DNA of 64,000 bases from Nocardia vermiculata NBRC 100427 (GCF_001613265.1 NZ_BDCA01000014.1:62001-126000); one strand, 5' to 3'. Shown: positions 16,864 through 26,358, counted from the first letter of the stretch. A program made the numbers and translations. Notes: generated by a model not told the origin, from the letters alone.

Positions 16864-17757
16864 ATGCTGGTGCGGGTGCAGAATGCGGCCGGAACTCCGG
16901 CCGAACGGGCTCTCATCGATTGGCTGCGCACGTGGAAGGGTCCACACGACCCGCACGGCGTGGCGACGATCAACTGCAGCCTGTTCTATGCCGACCGGCT
17001 GCATCAGTTCGACGCGGTGGTCTGGACACCCACCACCTGCGTGGTGATCGAGGTCGAAACCCTCGCCCAGCAGGTCGAGGGTGATCTCGAGGTGCCACTG
17101 AACGGGCCGTGGCGGGTGCACGGACAGGTGGTCGGATTCGAGGGCGGTGACCGCGGCACCCCGTTGGACCGCTCACACGAGCACACCTATGCGCTGCAGA
17201 GCTGGCTCTCGGAACGAGGATTGGGCCAGCGGGTGGTGCACGGCATGGTCGTGGTGGTGCCTCAGCACGGGTCGACGCCACGAATCCGTCAGCTGTGGAA
17301 CGACCCCGGCCTGCAGGTGATCGCGGGCGACGGGCCGGACCGGCTCGCCGAGTCCTTGAACGCGCTCACCGCGCAGGGCCGCGCGCAGTGGACGGTGAAC
17401 GAGATCGCCCTCACCTTCCGCGGGCTGGGCAGCCTGCCGTATCTGCCGTCGCCACAGGAGCTGGTCGGCGAGGGTTTCGGCGGCGAGGTGGATACCACGC
17501 TCTGGTACGGCGGTCCGCAGCAGGCGCAGGCCGAGGCCTTCTTCGAGGAGCGCAGCAACGCCGAGCAGGGCTACGACCGGCAGTCGGCGATCACGATGCC
17601 GTGGTACAGCCCCTGGAATCTGTATCCGAAGGAAGCCGACCGGATAGATCTCGGGCGAGTGGTGCTGCGGACGCTGCTGGCGGCCGGCATGCTCATCGGC
17701 GCTGCGTGGGTGCTGTGGATGGTGATCTCGCTCGTGATCGCCTACGGACCGGGCTGA
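16864..17757 (+). CDS. NERD-domain membrane protein
   Basis: About 297 residues. The N-terminal nuclease-related (NERD) fold has FDAVVWTPTTCVVIEVET (about 48-66), which carries the D and E-x-E residues of the restriction-endonuclease-like core. A middle domain of unknown type follows, then one membrane helix near the C-terminus (about 268-292). AAAGGGCGG 6 nt upstream supports the ATG at 16864; a GTG at 16840 with a TATGCT -10 is an alternative leaderless start. It overlaps the convergent PAP2 gene by 16 bp. NERD proteins are thought to act in DNA or nucleic-acid processing; no direct function is known here. Confidence 0.75.
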   Translation: MLVRVQNAAGTPAERALIDWLRTWKGPHDPHGVATINCSLFYADRLHQFDAVVWTPTTCVVIEVETLAQQVEGDLEVPLNGPWRVHGQVVGFEGGDRGTPLDRSHEHTYALQSWLSERGLGQRVVHGMVVVVPQHGSTPRIRQLWNDPGLQVIAGDGPDRLAESLNALTAQGRAQWTVNEIALTFRGLGSLPYLPSPQELVGEGFGGEVDTTLWYGGPQQAQAEAFFEERSNAEQGYDRQSAITMPWYSPWNLYPKEADRIDLGRVVLRTLLAAGMLIGAAWVLWMVISLVIAYGPG

Positions 17758-18548
17758 TCGCGCGCCACCGCGTCGGACGCCGGTTGCGCGGCATCCGCCC
17801 GTACCGAATTTCCGGCGGGCGCCACCGAGGGGACCGACTCGGTCCCCGGTAGCGCGACCCCGCCCGACGTAGGCGTCGCTGCCGCCGGCGGGTGCGCAGC
17901 CGGATCGAACGGCTCGCCGGGTGCCCCGCGCTCTGTTCTGCGGCGTACCCGGATCAGCGCCGCCCAGCAACCGAGCACCGCGGCGAGGGCTACGGTAGCT
18001 CCGCCGGCGATATCGCTCGGATAGTGGTACCCCAGCCCGACCATCCCCACCGCGAAAGCCACCAGTGCAGCTGCCGCGACCGCACCGATCACGATTCGCG
18101 TCCGCGCGTCGGCCACGACCAGCAGCACACCGGTGACGATGGCCGTGAACTGCACGGTGTGCCCGCTCGGATAGGCGAGATAGTCGTCGAGCTGCCTGTC
18201 CCACAGCGGTTTCAGGACCCAGGTGTTGAGTGCCACCACCAGCTCGGGAATCACCACCAGGAAGCCGGCCCCCCACCAGTCGCGACGGTACAGGCAGTAC
18301 AGCACGCCGAGCAGCAGGATCGGCAGCACCACATAGGCATTACTGGGCACGACCAACGCGTGGTAGAGCCCCGGATGGGTGTCGAGCCCCTCGTGCACCC
18401 GATCGCCGATCGCGCGATCGACCGCGGTCGGCCCGCCGTCCGGCGGGAAGCTCAGTGGAATCGTCACCGTGATCAGCAGGCCGATCACCACGATCGCAGC
18501 GGTGACCACGGGTCGGGGGCAGTACCAGGTGGGTGGTGGAGCGGGCAC
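17742..18548 (-). CDS. PAP2-family phosphatase, membrane protein
   Basis: 268 residues. About five membrane helices plus a Pro/Ala-rich hydrophilic C-terminal tail of about 65 residues. PAP2 motifs: motif 2 YPSGH (about 127-131) and motif 3 GLGYHYPSDIAGG (about 168-180). Motif 1 is weak (KPLWDRQ instead of Kx6RP). Likely removes phosphate from a lipid phosphate or polyprenyl diphosphate at the outer face of the membrane. Its 3' end overlaps the NERD gene tail to tail. Confidence 0.85.
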   Translation of the reverse strand: MPAPPPTWYCPRPVVTAAIVVIGLLITVTIPLSFPPDGGPTAVDRAIGDRVHEGLDTHPGLYHALVVPSNAYVVLPILLLGVLYCLYRRDWWGAGFLVVIPELVVALNTWVLKPLWDRQLDDYLAYPSGHTVQFTAIVTGVLLVVADARTRIVIGAVAAAALVAFAVGMVGLGYHYPSDIAGGATVALAAVLGCWAALIRVRRRTERGAPGEPFDPAAHPPAAATPTSGGVALPGTESVPSVAPAGNSVRADAAQPASDAVARDQPGP

Positions 18549-18566
18549 GTCTCGACGATAGCCGTC

Positions 18567-18599
18567 GCGGGTGCCGCGCTCCGGTCACCCGGCACCCGC
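18567..18599 (-). terminator. Hairpin after the acyl-CoA oxidase gene
   Basis: GCGGGTGCCG (18567-18576) pairs with CGGCACCCGC (18590-18599), a 10-bp stem with 13-nt loop, lying just past the acyl-CoA oxidase stop (minus strand) and upstream of the PAP2 start. Confidence 0.45.
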
Positions 18600-18646
18600 C
18601 GCGAACACCCGCACGGTGGCGCCTCCCCGGCACGGATCCGTCCGGA

Positions 18647-20575
18647 TCAGGCCCCCTGATGCACGCTCGCGTCGTCGAGCATCGCGGCGTTCAGCATCGC
18701 TTCCGGCACACCGAGTGCCGCCACCAGCGTCTTCGATTCCGGCCGCAGCCGATCGACGAGCTCGTTCACCCCGCGCCGCACCGCCTTGGCACGCTCCACC
18801 GACATGAATCGGTGCATGATGTACCAGGCCTGGTTCTGTTCGATCGTCCAATAGACGAACAGGTCGCAGACCGTGTCCGCCAGCGCTCGCGCGTCGGGGT
18901 CCTCGATATCGGCAATCCCCTCGATGAACGCCTCCAGCACCAACCGATCGATATGTGCTTCGCCGGCGGCGAGAATATGGTCCTGCGCGTTGTTGAACGC
19001 CTCGAACGGGCCGGTCTCCTCGGCTCGCGCGCGCAGCCGATGGGCGGCGGTGCGGGTCAGATAATCCTCGCGATCGGCGAACAACTGCAGCTGGACCGAG
19101 CGCCGGGACAGGTCGCCGTCGTCGACTCCTTCGTCGGACCGGTCCCGCAGGCGCTGGATCAGCTGGCGCACACCCGAGGTCTGGCGCACCACATCGCGTG
19201 CCATGGTGGCTGCGAACCGGACCCATCCCAGGGCGTCGAGGTCGCGGACCTCGTCGGAGTAGGCGGTCAGCAGCTCCTTGGCGACGAGCTGGGTAAGCAC
19301 CACGTTGTCACCTTCGAAGGTGGTGAACACGTCGGTGTCGGCCTTCAGGGTCACCAGCCGGTTCTCGGTGAGATACCCTGCACCGCCGCAGCTTTCGCGA
19401 CATTCCTGGATCGCGCGGGTGGCATGCCGGGTCTGCGCGACCTTGAATCCGGCGGCGCGCTTCTCCAGGGCACGCTGGGCGCCGGGGTCGAGATCCTGTC
19501 CGGTCTGCACCAGATGCATGCGCCGCACCAGATCGTTCTGCGCGAACGACAACGCGAATGCCCGGGCCACATGGGGCAGCAGCCGGCGCTGGTGGCTGCG
19601 GTAGTCCAGCAGCAGGGTCTCACCACCGTCGTCCGGATCGGAGAACTGCCGGCGTTTGTCGCCGTAACGCAGGGCGATACTGAGCGCCACCTTCGCGCCG
19701 GCCGCCGCCGCACCGCCGACGCTGACGCGTCCACGGACCAGGGTGCCCAGGGTGGTGAAGAAACGGCGGCTCGGATTCTCGATCTCGGAGCTGTAGGTGC
19801 CGTCCGGGGCCACGTCGGCGTAGCGGTTGAGCAGATTCTCGCGCGGGATCCGCACCCGGTCGAAGACGATTCGCCCGTTGTCCACACCGTCCAGACCACC
19901 CTTGAGGCCGCAGTCGGAGGTCTGCACCCCGGGCAAATCGTTGCCTTCCTCGTCCCGGATCGGCACCAGGAAGCAATGCACGCCCTTGCTTTCCCCGCCG
20001 GTGACCAGCTGTGCGAACACCGCCGCCATCCGAGCGTGCTCGGCCGCACCGCCGATGTAGTCCTTGCGCGCGGAAACGGTCGGGCTGTGCACGACGAACT
20101 CACCGGCGTCCGGATCATAGGTGGCGGTGGTCTCCAGATTCGCCACATCGCTGCCGTGCCCGGATTCGGTCATCGCGAAACAGCCGAGCAGATCCAGCGA
20201 CAGCAGGCGCTTGACGATATCGGCGTGGCGATCGGTGCCCAGGTTCTCCACCGCACCGCCGAACAATCCCCACTGCACCCCGGACTTGACCCAGAGCGAC
20301 AGGTCGGCATAGGCCAGCATCTCCAGACCGGTCACGGCGCCACCGGGATCGCCCGTCCCGCCGTGCTCGATGCTGAAACCCTTTTCCGCATAGCCGAACT
20401 CGGTGACCAGCTGCATCTGGTCGAGGACCCGTGCCCGCGCGGCGCGGTAGTCGAGGTAGGGATCGCCGAACAAGCGCTCGTCGACCAGTTGACGCCTGGC
20501 CTGCTCGCGCACGTCTCGCCACGGCCCGTCCAGGGCCGCGCGCAGATGGTCAGCTGTCGAAGTCTCGGTGCCCAT
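18647..20575 (-). CDS. Acyl-CoA dehydrogenase/oxidase (ACOX-type)
   Basis: 642 residues, the length of acyl-CoA oxidases rather than short FadE enzymes (about 390). FAD/substrate motifs: FAMTESGHGSDVANLET (about 130-147), CRESCGGAGYLTENRL (about 390-405) and FTTFEGDNVVLTQLVAKELL (about 415-434, containing the catalytic Glu region). A long C-terminal helical domain follows. Catalyses the first, alpha-beta dehydrogenation step of beta-oxidation, probably with oxygen as acceptor. Divergent from thrE; single gene with its own hairpin. Confidence 0.9.
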   Translation of the reverse strand: MGTETSTADHLRAALDGPWRDVREQARRQLVDERLFGDPYLDYRAARARVLDQMQLVTEFGYAEKGFSIEHGGTGDPGGAVTGLEMLAYADLSLWVKSGVQWGLFGGAVENLGTDRHADIVKRLLSLDLLGCFAMTESGHGSDVANLETTATYDPDAGEFVVHSPTVSARKDYIGGAAEHARMAAVFAQLVTGGESKGVHCFLVPIRDEEGNDLPGVQTSDCGLKGGLDGVDNGRIVFDRVRIPRENLLNRYADVAPDGTYSSEIENPSRRFFTTLGTLVRGRVSVGGAAAAGAKVALSIALRYGDKRRQFSDPDDGGETLLLDYRSHQRRLLPHVARAFALSFAQNDLVRRMHLVQTGQDLDPGAQRALEKRAAGFKVAQTRHATRAIQECRESCGGAGYLTENRLVTLKADTDVFTTFEGDNVVLTQLVAKELLTAYSDEVRDLDALGWVRFAATMARDVVRQTSGVRQLIQRLRDRSDEGVDDGDLSRRSVQLQLFADREDYLTRTAAHRLRARAEETGPFEAFNNAQDHILAAGEAHIDRLVLEAFIEGIADIEDPDARALADTVCDLFVYWTIEQNQAWYIMHRFMSVERAKAVRRGVNELVDRLRPESKTLVAALGVPEAMLNAAMLDDASVHQGA

Positions 20576-20690
20576 GGATCCGACTGTAGCCTCGGAATGC
20601 GACCCGAGGACGGTAGCCGCGAGATTGCCGCGTCCGAAGAAACCCCGGTGGCGTGAGGCAGCTAACTCCCCTGCCGACGCGCACGCCGAC

Positions 20691-20696
20691 TACCGT
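20691..20696 (+). promoter_or_regulatory. Putative -10 element (TACCGT) of leaderless thrE
   Basis: TACCGT ends 7 nt before the GTG at 20704 and no Shine-Dalgarno sequence is present. Same layout as the VWA gene at 5965. Confidence 0.35.
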
Positions 20697-20703
20697 GTCG
20701 TGT

Positions 20704-22194
20704 GTGACAGATGAGTTGGAGCCCGAACTCGTCCGCACGGGGCCGGAACCACGGCCCAGTTCGTTGTGGCATCGGGCGATGGGAGCGATAACCGATCGAC
20801 TGGTCGCTCAGCGACAGGCAACGGTCGACGCGGTGGTCGAAGCTCCGGCACCGTTGCAGCCGATCGATTTCACCGATGACGCCGCGGTCACCGAGGTTCT
20901 GGAGCTCGCCGAACGGGTCGGCGAGGTTGTTCTGGCCTCCGGCGCCGCAGTCACCGATGCCACGACACATATCGAAATCATCGCCGCTACTTACGGTTTG
21001 GCGAAATGCGATATCGACGTCACCTACAACTCGATTCGTATCTCCGCCGACCGCGGGCCGCGACTCCCGCCGGCCACCACGATGCGCGTGGTGAACCACC
21101 GCTCACTCGACTTCACCCGGCTCTCGGCGGTCGACCGGCTCACTCGCCGCATCCGCCGCGAAATGGTGCCACCGGCCGAGGCGCACGCGACCCTCGACGC
21201 CATCACCACCGCGCCCCATCCCTACAACCGCTGGATCGCGACCGTCGGCTGGGCGACGTTGGCGGCAGCGATTGCGTTACTGCTCAACGGCGGCCCGTTG
21301 GTTGCCATCGTGAGCTTCGCCACCACCTTCCTGATCGACCGGTGCAACCGCGAGCTGAACAAACGCGGCCTGCCGTTCTTCTTCCAGAACATGATGGGCG
21401 GGATCATCGCCACTGTTCCGGCGATCCTGCTGACCGCATTCGCAGACAATCTGCGGGGCACCTTCGCCGGGGAGCTCGCCGACAATCCCAGCCTGATCGT
21501 CGCGGCGGGGATCACCGTGCTGCTCAGTGGTCTGCAACTGGTCGGTGCCGTCCAGGACGCGATCACCGGTGCGCCCATCACCGCGGCGGCTCGCATGCTC
21601 GACGTTCTCGTGATGACCGGCGCCATCATCGGCGGCGTCGCCCTGGCGCTCCGAGTCGCGCAGGCCTTCGGGACGCAGCCGCCACCGATCGAGATCGCCT
21701 CCTACGATTTGGACAATCTGCCGCTCAAGGTGTTCGCCGGCGCGCTGGGCGCGGTGGCTTTCGCGCTCGCCTGTTATGCGGAGCGGCGCGCACTGACCGT
21801 CGCCGGGATCAGCGGCGCCGGGATCACGGTGTGCTATCTGCTGGTGCAGCACTTCGAATTCGGACCGGTGATCGCGGCCGCGGCCTCGGCGACCGTGATC
21901 GGCCTGGTCGGTGGCCTGTTCGCCCGGCGGGCGCTGATTCCGCCACTGGTCGTCGCGGTCGCGGGCATCACACCGCTGCTCCCGGGTCTCAAGGTCTACC
22001 GCGGGCTGTCCGCGTTGCTCGAGGGAGGAGAGCAACTACCGGAGGGCCTGAATCAGATGTTCGCCGCCCTGGTGGTGGGTTGCGCGCTGGGCGGCGGCAT
22101 CACCCTCGGTGAATGGTTCGCCCGCTGGCTGCGCCGGCCGCGCATCCTGCAGCGGGTTCGGGTGCCCCTGCCCCGGCCGGAACAACCGGCCTGA
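20704..22194 (+). CDS. thrE: ThrE-family threonine/serine exporter
   Basis: 496 residues. The N-terminal cytosolic ThrE domain (about 55-200) contains VGEVVLASGAAVTDATTHIE and the CDIDVTYNSI segment. About ten membrane helices follow and form the DUF1212/ThrE_2 transport domains, including GITVLLSGLQLVGAVQDAIT. In Corynebacterium ThrE exports threonine and serine by proton motive force. The GTG at 20704 is preferred because the region before it overlaps the promoter. A strong hairpin follows. Confidence 0.9.
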   Translation: MTDELEPELVRTGPEPRPSSLWHRAMGAITDRLVAQRQATVDAVVEAPAPLQPIDFTDDAAVTEVLELAERVGEVVLASGAAVTDATTHIEIIAATYGLAKCDIDVTYNSIRISADRGPRLPPATTMRVVNHRSLDFTRLSAVDRLTRRIRREMVPPAEAHATLDAITTAPHPYNRWIATVGWATLAAAIALLLNGGPLVAIVSFATTFLIDRCNRELNKRGLPFFFQNMMGGIIATVPAILLTAFADNLRGTFAGELADNPSLIVAAGITVLLSGLQLVGAVQDAITGAPITAAARMLDVLVMTGAIIGGVALALRVAQAFGTQPPPIEIASYDLDNLPLKVFAGALGAVAFALACYAERRALTVAGISGAGITVCYLLVQHFEFGPVIAAAASATVIGLVGGLFARRALIPPLVVAVAGITPLLPGLKVYRGLSALLEGGEQLPEGLNQMFAALVVGCALGGGITLGEWFARWLRRPRILQRVRVPLPRPEQPA

Positions 22195-22220
22195 CGCGAG
22201 CGTGCGTCGCACTGCCGGAG

Positions 22221-22253
22221 CTGGTCCGGCCGAGCACAGGTCGGCCGGACCAG
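22221..22253. terminator. Bidirectional hairpin between convergent thrE and TetR genes
   Basis: Perfect 13-bp stem CTGGTCCGGCCGA / TCGGCCGGACCAG with a 7-nt loop. Confidence 0.75.
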
Positions 22254-22261
22254 GTCGCCGC

Positions 22262-22981
22262 CTAGTCCGCGAAGCCGATCGACCGTGCCAGATCCGCCAG
22301 GGTTGCGTCGAACAGGGCGTCGGGATTGCGCATCGGCATCGGATAGTTGCCGAACACCTCGAGGGTCACGTGCCCGTACAGGCGTGCCCAGAACTGCGTC
22401 ATCAGATAGGTGACGCCGAGATCGAGCTTCTCGGCGGGGAACTTCTGCCCCGACTCGGCCAGCGCCGCCAGCAGCTCGGTCTGGAATCCGACGAGGTCCT
22501 CGCGCACGCCGTGCGGGATCACATCGGTCGGCGGCGTGACGATGTCGTAGGTGGTGAGCAACCGGCCGGCCGCCTCCAGGAATATCCGCCCGAACGGCTC
22601 GTCGAATTTGCGCATGGTGCTGGTGGAATCACCGGCTGCCGAGGCGAACACGAGCGTGAACTCGTGCGCGTGCGACAGCGCCCAGCGCCGGAACCCCTTG
22701 CAGATCGCGAAAAGCTGAACGATGCCGTCCTCGGGTAGTGTCGCGACCTCTTCGGCGAGTTCCTGCGCGAGGTCGGCGCAGATGTCGCTGCGTAGCGCCT
22801 CCACCAGATCCTCGTGCGATCCGTAATAGCGATACAGCGCGGGCGCGGTGATCCCCAGTTCGCGGGCGATGGCGCGCAGGGTGACCGCTTCGGGTCCCTG
22901 CGCGACCAGTAGTCCGCGAGCCGCGGACCGGATATCGCCGTCGGTCACCGCGGGCATCCGGCCCCGTCGTGCGGCTGTCAT
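22262..22981 (-). CDS. TetR-family regulator (WHG C-terminal type)
   Basis: 239 residues. TetR HTH (about 15-62) contains AIARELGITAPALYRYYGSHEDLV; the C-terminal ligand domain has the HEFTLVFA and FGNYPM segments of the TetR_C/WHG group. The ATG at 22979-22981 is chosen because GAAGGA lies 7 nt upstream and the HTH starts shortly after. It is 134 bp downstream of the P450 gene in the same direction, so it may be co-transcribed with it and act on the inverted repeat upstream of the P450. Confidence 0.86.
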   Translation of the reverse strand: MTAARRGRMPAVTDGDIRSAARGLLVAQGPEAVTLRAIARELGITAPALYRYYGSHEDLVEALRSDICADLAQELAEEVATLPEDGIVQLFAICKGFRRWALSHAHEFTLVFASAAGDSTSTMRKFDEPFGRIFLEAAGRLLTTYDIVTPPTDVIPHGVREDLVGFQTELLAALAESGQKFPAEKLDLGVTYLMTQFWARLYGHVTLEVFGNYPMPMRNPDALFDATLADLARSIGFAD

Positions 22982-23115
22982 GCGTTGTCCTTCGTCGCAT
23001 GCGCCGACGGCCTCGACGTCACGGGTACGTCGAGGCCGGTGCGCACGCTGTGTTCCGGGCCGCAGTATGCGAGGTACCGGGACTGCCACTGCCATCGGCG
23101 GCCCCGGCGTCCTGC

Positions 23116-24351
23116 TCACTCGTAGGCGACCTGCCAGCTCTTGATTCCGTTCAACCAGCCCGAGCGTAGCCGGACCGGCTCGGAAACCTCACGCAGGTTC
23201 GGCATTACGTCGGCGATGGCGTTGAAGATCAGATCCAGCTGCAGCCGGGCCAGATTGGCGCCGACGCAGTAGTGCGTGCCGGTGCCACCGAATCCGACGT
23301 GCGGGTTCGGGTTGCGCATGATGTCGAATTCGAAGGGCTTGTCGAAGCGTTCCTCGTCGAAATTGGCCGACGAGTAGAACAGCCCGACCCGCTGTCCCTT
23401 CGCGATGGCCTGGCCACCGATTTCGGTGTCGGCCAGGGCGGTCCGCTGGAAGGCGATGACCGGGGTGGCCCAGCGCACGATCTCGTCGGGCGCGGTGCGC
23501 GGACGCTCGGCCTTGTAGAGCTCCCACTGCTCCGGGTTGTCGACGAAGGCCTTCATGCCGTGCGTGGTGGCGTTGCGGGTGGTCTCGTTGCCGGCCACCG
23601 CGAGCAGGATGACGAACCAGGCGAATTCCTCCGAACCCAGTGCCTCACCGTCGATGTCGGCGTCGAGCAGCTGCGAGACGATGTCGTCGGCCGGGCACTT
23701 GCGCTTCTCCTCGGCGAGGTTCCACGCGTAGCCCATCACCTGGGCGTTGGCCATCTTGTAGCTGTCGGCGAATTCGGGATCGTCGTAGCCCATCATCTGG
23801 TTGGACCACTCGAACAGCTGCCCACGGTCGGACTGCGGCACACCCAGCAGTTCGGCGATCGCCTGCAGCGGCAGCTCGCACGCCACCTGCTGCACGAAGT
23901 CACCGCCGCCGGTCTTCTTGGCCTCGTGCACGATGCGCTCGGCACGCTCGCGCAGCGCGACGCGCAGGCTCTCGACCGCGCGCGGGGTGAAGCCGCGGGA
24001 GATGATGCGACGCAGCTTGTCGTGTTCCGGCGGATCGGTGTTGACCAGCATCGCGCGCTGGATCTCGATCTCCTCGCGGGTGATCTCACCGTTGAAGCGG
24101 ATCACCGCGGTGTTCTCGTGCGTGGAGAAGACCTCGGAGTTCTTCGAGATCTCCTTGATGTCGTCGAGGCGGCTGACGACCCAGTAGCCTCCGTCGTCGA
24201 AGCCGCTCACCCCCTTGGGCTGGTCGACCCACCACACCGGGGCGGCGCGGCGGAGTTCGGCCCACTCGGCGACGGGCAGACGGCTGCCCAGCAGGTCGGG
24301 GTCGGTGAAGTCGAAATCATGACCGATGGACGGCAGAGACGGCGCGGACAC
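23116..24351 (-). CDS. Cytochrome P450, CYP125-like (steroid side-chain hydroxylase type)
   Basis: 411 residues. P450 landmarks: I-helix AVAGNETTRN (about 249-258), ExxR region, heme-thiolate loop VGFGGTGTHYCVGANLAR (Cys about 358). The CELPLQAIAELLGVPQ, FQRTAL and C-terminal RLRSGWLNGIKSWQV blocks resemble CYP125, which oxidises the cholesterol C26/27 methyl to start side-chain breakdown. AAAGGAGG 4 nt before the GTG at 24349-24351 fixes the start; an ATG at 24390 in the same frame overlaps the regulatory region. A KstR-like box lies 12 bp upstream of the start. The family call rests on remembered CYP125 sequence. Confidence 0.8.
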   Translation of the reverse strand: MSAPSLPSIGHDFDFTDPDLLGSRLPVAEWAELRRAAPVWWVDQPKGVSGFDDGGYWVVSRLDDIKEISKNSEVFSTHENTAVIRFNGEITREEIEIQRAMLVNTDPPEHDKLRRIISRGFTPRAVESLRVALRERAERIVHEAKKTGGGDFVQQVACELPLQAIAELLGVPQSDRGQLFEWSNQMMGYDDPEFADSYKMANAQVMGYAWNLAEEKRKCPADDIVSQLLDADIDGEALGSEEFAWFVILLAVAGNETTRNATTHGMKAFVDNPEQWELYKAERPRTAPDEIVRWATPVIAFQRTALADTEIGGQAIAKGQRVGLFYSSANFDEERFDKPFEFDIMRNPNPHVGFGGTGTHYCVGANLARLQLDLIFNAIADVMPNLREVSEPVRLRSGWLNGIKSWQVAYE

Positions 24352-24362
24352 GGTACCTCCTT

Positions 24363-24376
24363 TGGAACACGTTCCC
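24363..24376. promoter_or_regulatory. KstR-like operator upstream of the P450
   Basis: TGGAACACGTTCCC matches the KstR consensus TNNAACNNGTTNNA at all specified positions but the last. KstR represses cholesterol catabolism genes in mycobacteria, and CYP125 is a known member of that regulon. Position just 5' of the start is compatible with repression. Confidence 0.5.
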
Positions 24377-24402
24377 AAGGAGTGAACCACACCACACCCG
24401 AT

Positions 24403-24435
24403 TTGTGAACACCTATTAGTAAATAATGTTCACAA
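24403..24435. promoter_or_regulatory. Long inverted repeat in the P450 promoter region
   Basis: TTGTGAACA (24403-24411) and TGTTCACAA (24427-24435) form a perfect 9-bp inverted repeat separated by an A/T-rich 15-bp spacer, unusual in this GC-rich DNA. Probably a repressor site for the TetR regulator downstream or a second regulator; it overlaps the most likely promoter. Confidence 0.5.
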
Positions 24436-24516
24436 CAGTGTCGTCACCCATCACGACCTGCCCGGCAAGCCGCCGTGAACGGGTCCGCGGGCGTCCCGTT
24501 CCGCGGACCCCGTCGC

Positions 24517-26358
24517 TCAGTCCAGCTGCAACTGCGGTGAGTACAACTCCAGCCAGGTATGCAGATCGATGATCCGATCCAGCCCCATGCGGTCACCGCT
24601 GTCCATCCGCACCGGATCCAGCGCTACCGCACGCTCGAGCCAGCGCCGATCGATCAGTTCGAAGACCGCCGAATCCCCGCCGAGAATCTCCTTGGACTGC
24701 TGCTGCAACTGCGCCGCGTAACCCGGGTCCTGCGTGGAGGGGTACGGGCTCTTGACCCGCTGCACCACCGACTCCGGCAGGACATGTTTCGAGGCGTGCC
24801 GCAGCAGGCTCTTCTCCCGGCCGTCGAACGTCTTCAGCGCCCACGGCGTGTTGTAGACGTACTCCACGAGCCGGTGATCACAGAACGGCACCCGCACCTC
24901 GAGCCCCACCGCCATCGACGCCCGGTCCTTGCGGTCGAGCAGGGTGCGCACGAATCGCGTCAGATGCAGGTGACAGATCGTGCGCATGCGGTGCTCGAGC
25001 TCCGATTCACCGTCCAGGTGTTCGACCTCGGCAACCGCGGTGGCGTACTGATCGGCGACGAACCGCTCCAGGTCCAGTTGTTCACGCAGTTCCGGGCGGA
25101 TGATCGACCAGCGTCCCTCCCCGGTCAGGGCGGTACTGAACGCCATCCAGGGAAACGTGTCGGCCTTGCGGGCGACCTCGTCGTGGAACCAGCGGTAACC
25201 GCCGAAGACCTCGTCGGCGGACTCACCGGACAAGGCGACCGTCGACTGTTCGCGAATCGCCTTGAACAGCAGATACAGCGAGTTGTCCATATCACCCAGG
25301 CCGGCCGGGATATCGCGTGCGGTGATCACCGCACGGCGAATCGCCGGATCCGACAACTCGGCGGGGTCGAGGACGACATCGCTGTGATACGAGCGCACCA
25401 GTTCGGCCACCTCGCGCACGAACGGGGAATCGGGCGTGGCACGCATCTCGTCGGGGACGAAGTTCTGCTCCTGGTCGGCGAAGTCGACCGAGAAGGTCCG
25501 AAGTTGCTCACCGCTGTCCTGCAGACGGGCGGCCGCCAGGCCGGTGATGGCACTGGAATCCAGACCGCCGGAGAGCAGCACACAGCGCGGCACATCGGAG
25601 ATCAGCTGGCGATCGACGATATCGGTGAGCAGTTCGCGCACCCGGCTCACGGTTTCCTCGCGGCCGTCGGTGTGTTCGGCGGCGCTCAGCCGCCAGTAGG
25701 TGCGTTCGCGAACCCCCTGGCGATCCACCGTGACCAGCGTGCCGGGCAGCACCTCGTGCATGCCCTTCCACAGCGACCAGCCCGGCTGCTTGGTCGCCGC
25801 GAACATCTCCCGCAGCCCGTCGAGATCGACGGTCCGCCCGGCGAGCGGGTTGGCCAGGATCGCCTTGGGCTCGGACCCGAACAGCACGCCGTCGGGCGTC
25901 GGGTAGTAGTAGAACGGCTTGATCCCCATCCGGTCGCGCACCATGACCAGCTTCTGCTCGCGATCGTCCCAGATCGCGAAGGCGTACATGCCGTTGAGCC
26001 GGTCGACCAGCGCTTCGCCCCACTGGAGATAGGCCAGCAGTACCACCTCGGTGTCACTGTCGGTCTCGAATCGATGCCCCAGCGCCCCCAGTTCGGCGCG
26101 CAGCTCCCGGAAATTGTAGGTCTCACCGGAGTACACCAGGCCGATGTCACCCGCGGGGGTGTGCACGCTCATCGGCTGCGCACCACCGGGCAGGTCGATG
26201 ATGGCCAGCCGACGATGCCCGAGAGCACCATGCTCACGAACGAAAGTGCCCCGACCGTCCGGGCCGCGACAAGCCATGGTCTCGGTCATCGCATCGATGT
26301 CCCCCTGGCGCCGGGTGAGGTCCTCCGAGAAGGCCACCCAGCCCGCGATTCCGCACAT
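24517..26358 (-). CDS. asnB: Asparagine synthase (glutamine-hydrolysing)
   Basis: 613 residues. The start is set at MCGIAGWVAF so that Cys2 becomes the N-terminal glutaminase nucleophile after Met removal; an upstream in-frame codon is ignored for this reason. The class II glutaminase domain covers about 1-210 (RGPDGRG, GHRRLAIIDL). The synthetase domain follows with the ATP-binding P-loop LLSGGLDSSAITG (about 258-270). Converts aspartate, ATP and glutamine to asparagine. The Tn3-type element begins 144 bp upstream of its start. Confidence 0.93.
   Translation of the reverse strand: MCGIAGWVAFSEDLTRRQGDIDAMTETMACRGPDGRGTFVREHGALGHRRLAIIDLPGGAQPMSVHTPAGDIGLVYSGETYNFRELRAELGALGHRFETDSDTEVVLLAYLQWGEALVDRLNGMYAFAIWDDREQKLVMVRDRMGIKPFYYYPTPDGVLFGSEPKAILANPLAGRTVDLDGLREMFAATKQPGWSLWKGMHEVLPGTLVTVDRQGVRERTYWRLSAAEHTDGREETVSRVRELLTDIVDRQLISDVPRCVLLSGGLDSSAITGLAAARLQDSGEQLRTFSVDFADQEQNFVPDEMRATPDSPFVREVAELVRSYHSDVVLDPAELSDPAIRRAVITARDIPAGLGDMDNSLYLLFKAIREQSTVALSGESADEVFGGYRWFHDEVARKADTFPWMAFSTALTGEGRWSIIRPELREQLDLERFVADQYATAVAEVEHLDGESELEHRMRTICHLHLTRFVRTLLDRKDRASMAVGLEVRVPFCDHRLVEYVYNTPWALKTFDGREKSLLRHASKHVLPESVVQRVKSPYPSTQDPGYAAQLQQQSKEILGGDSAVFELIDRRWLERAVALDPVRMDSGDRMGLDRIIDLHTWLELYSPQLQLD

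Noticed and set aside
18533..20656. Long open frame antisense to the acyl-CoA oxidase
   Set aside because: No domain visible; the oxidase on the other strand is clear.
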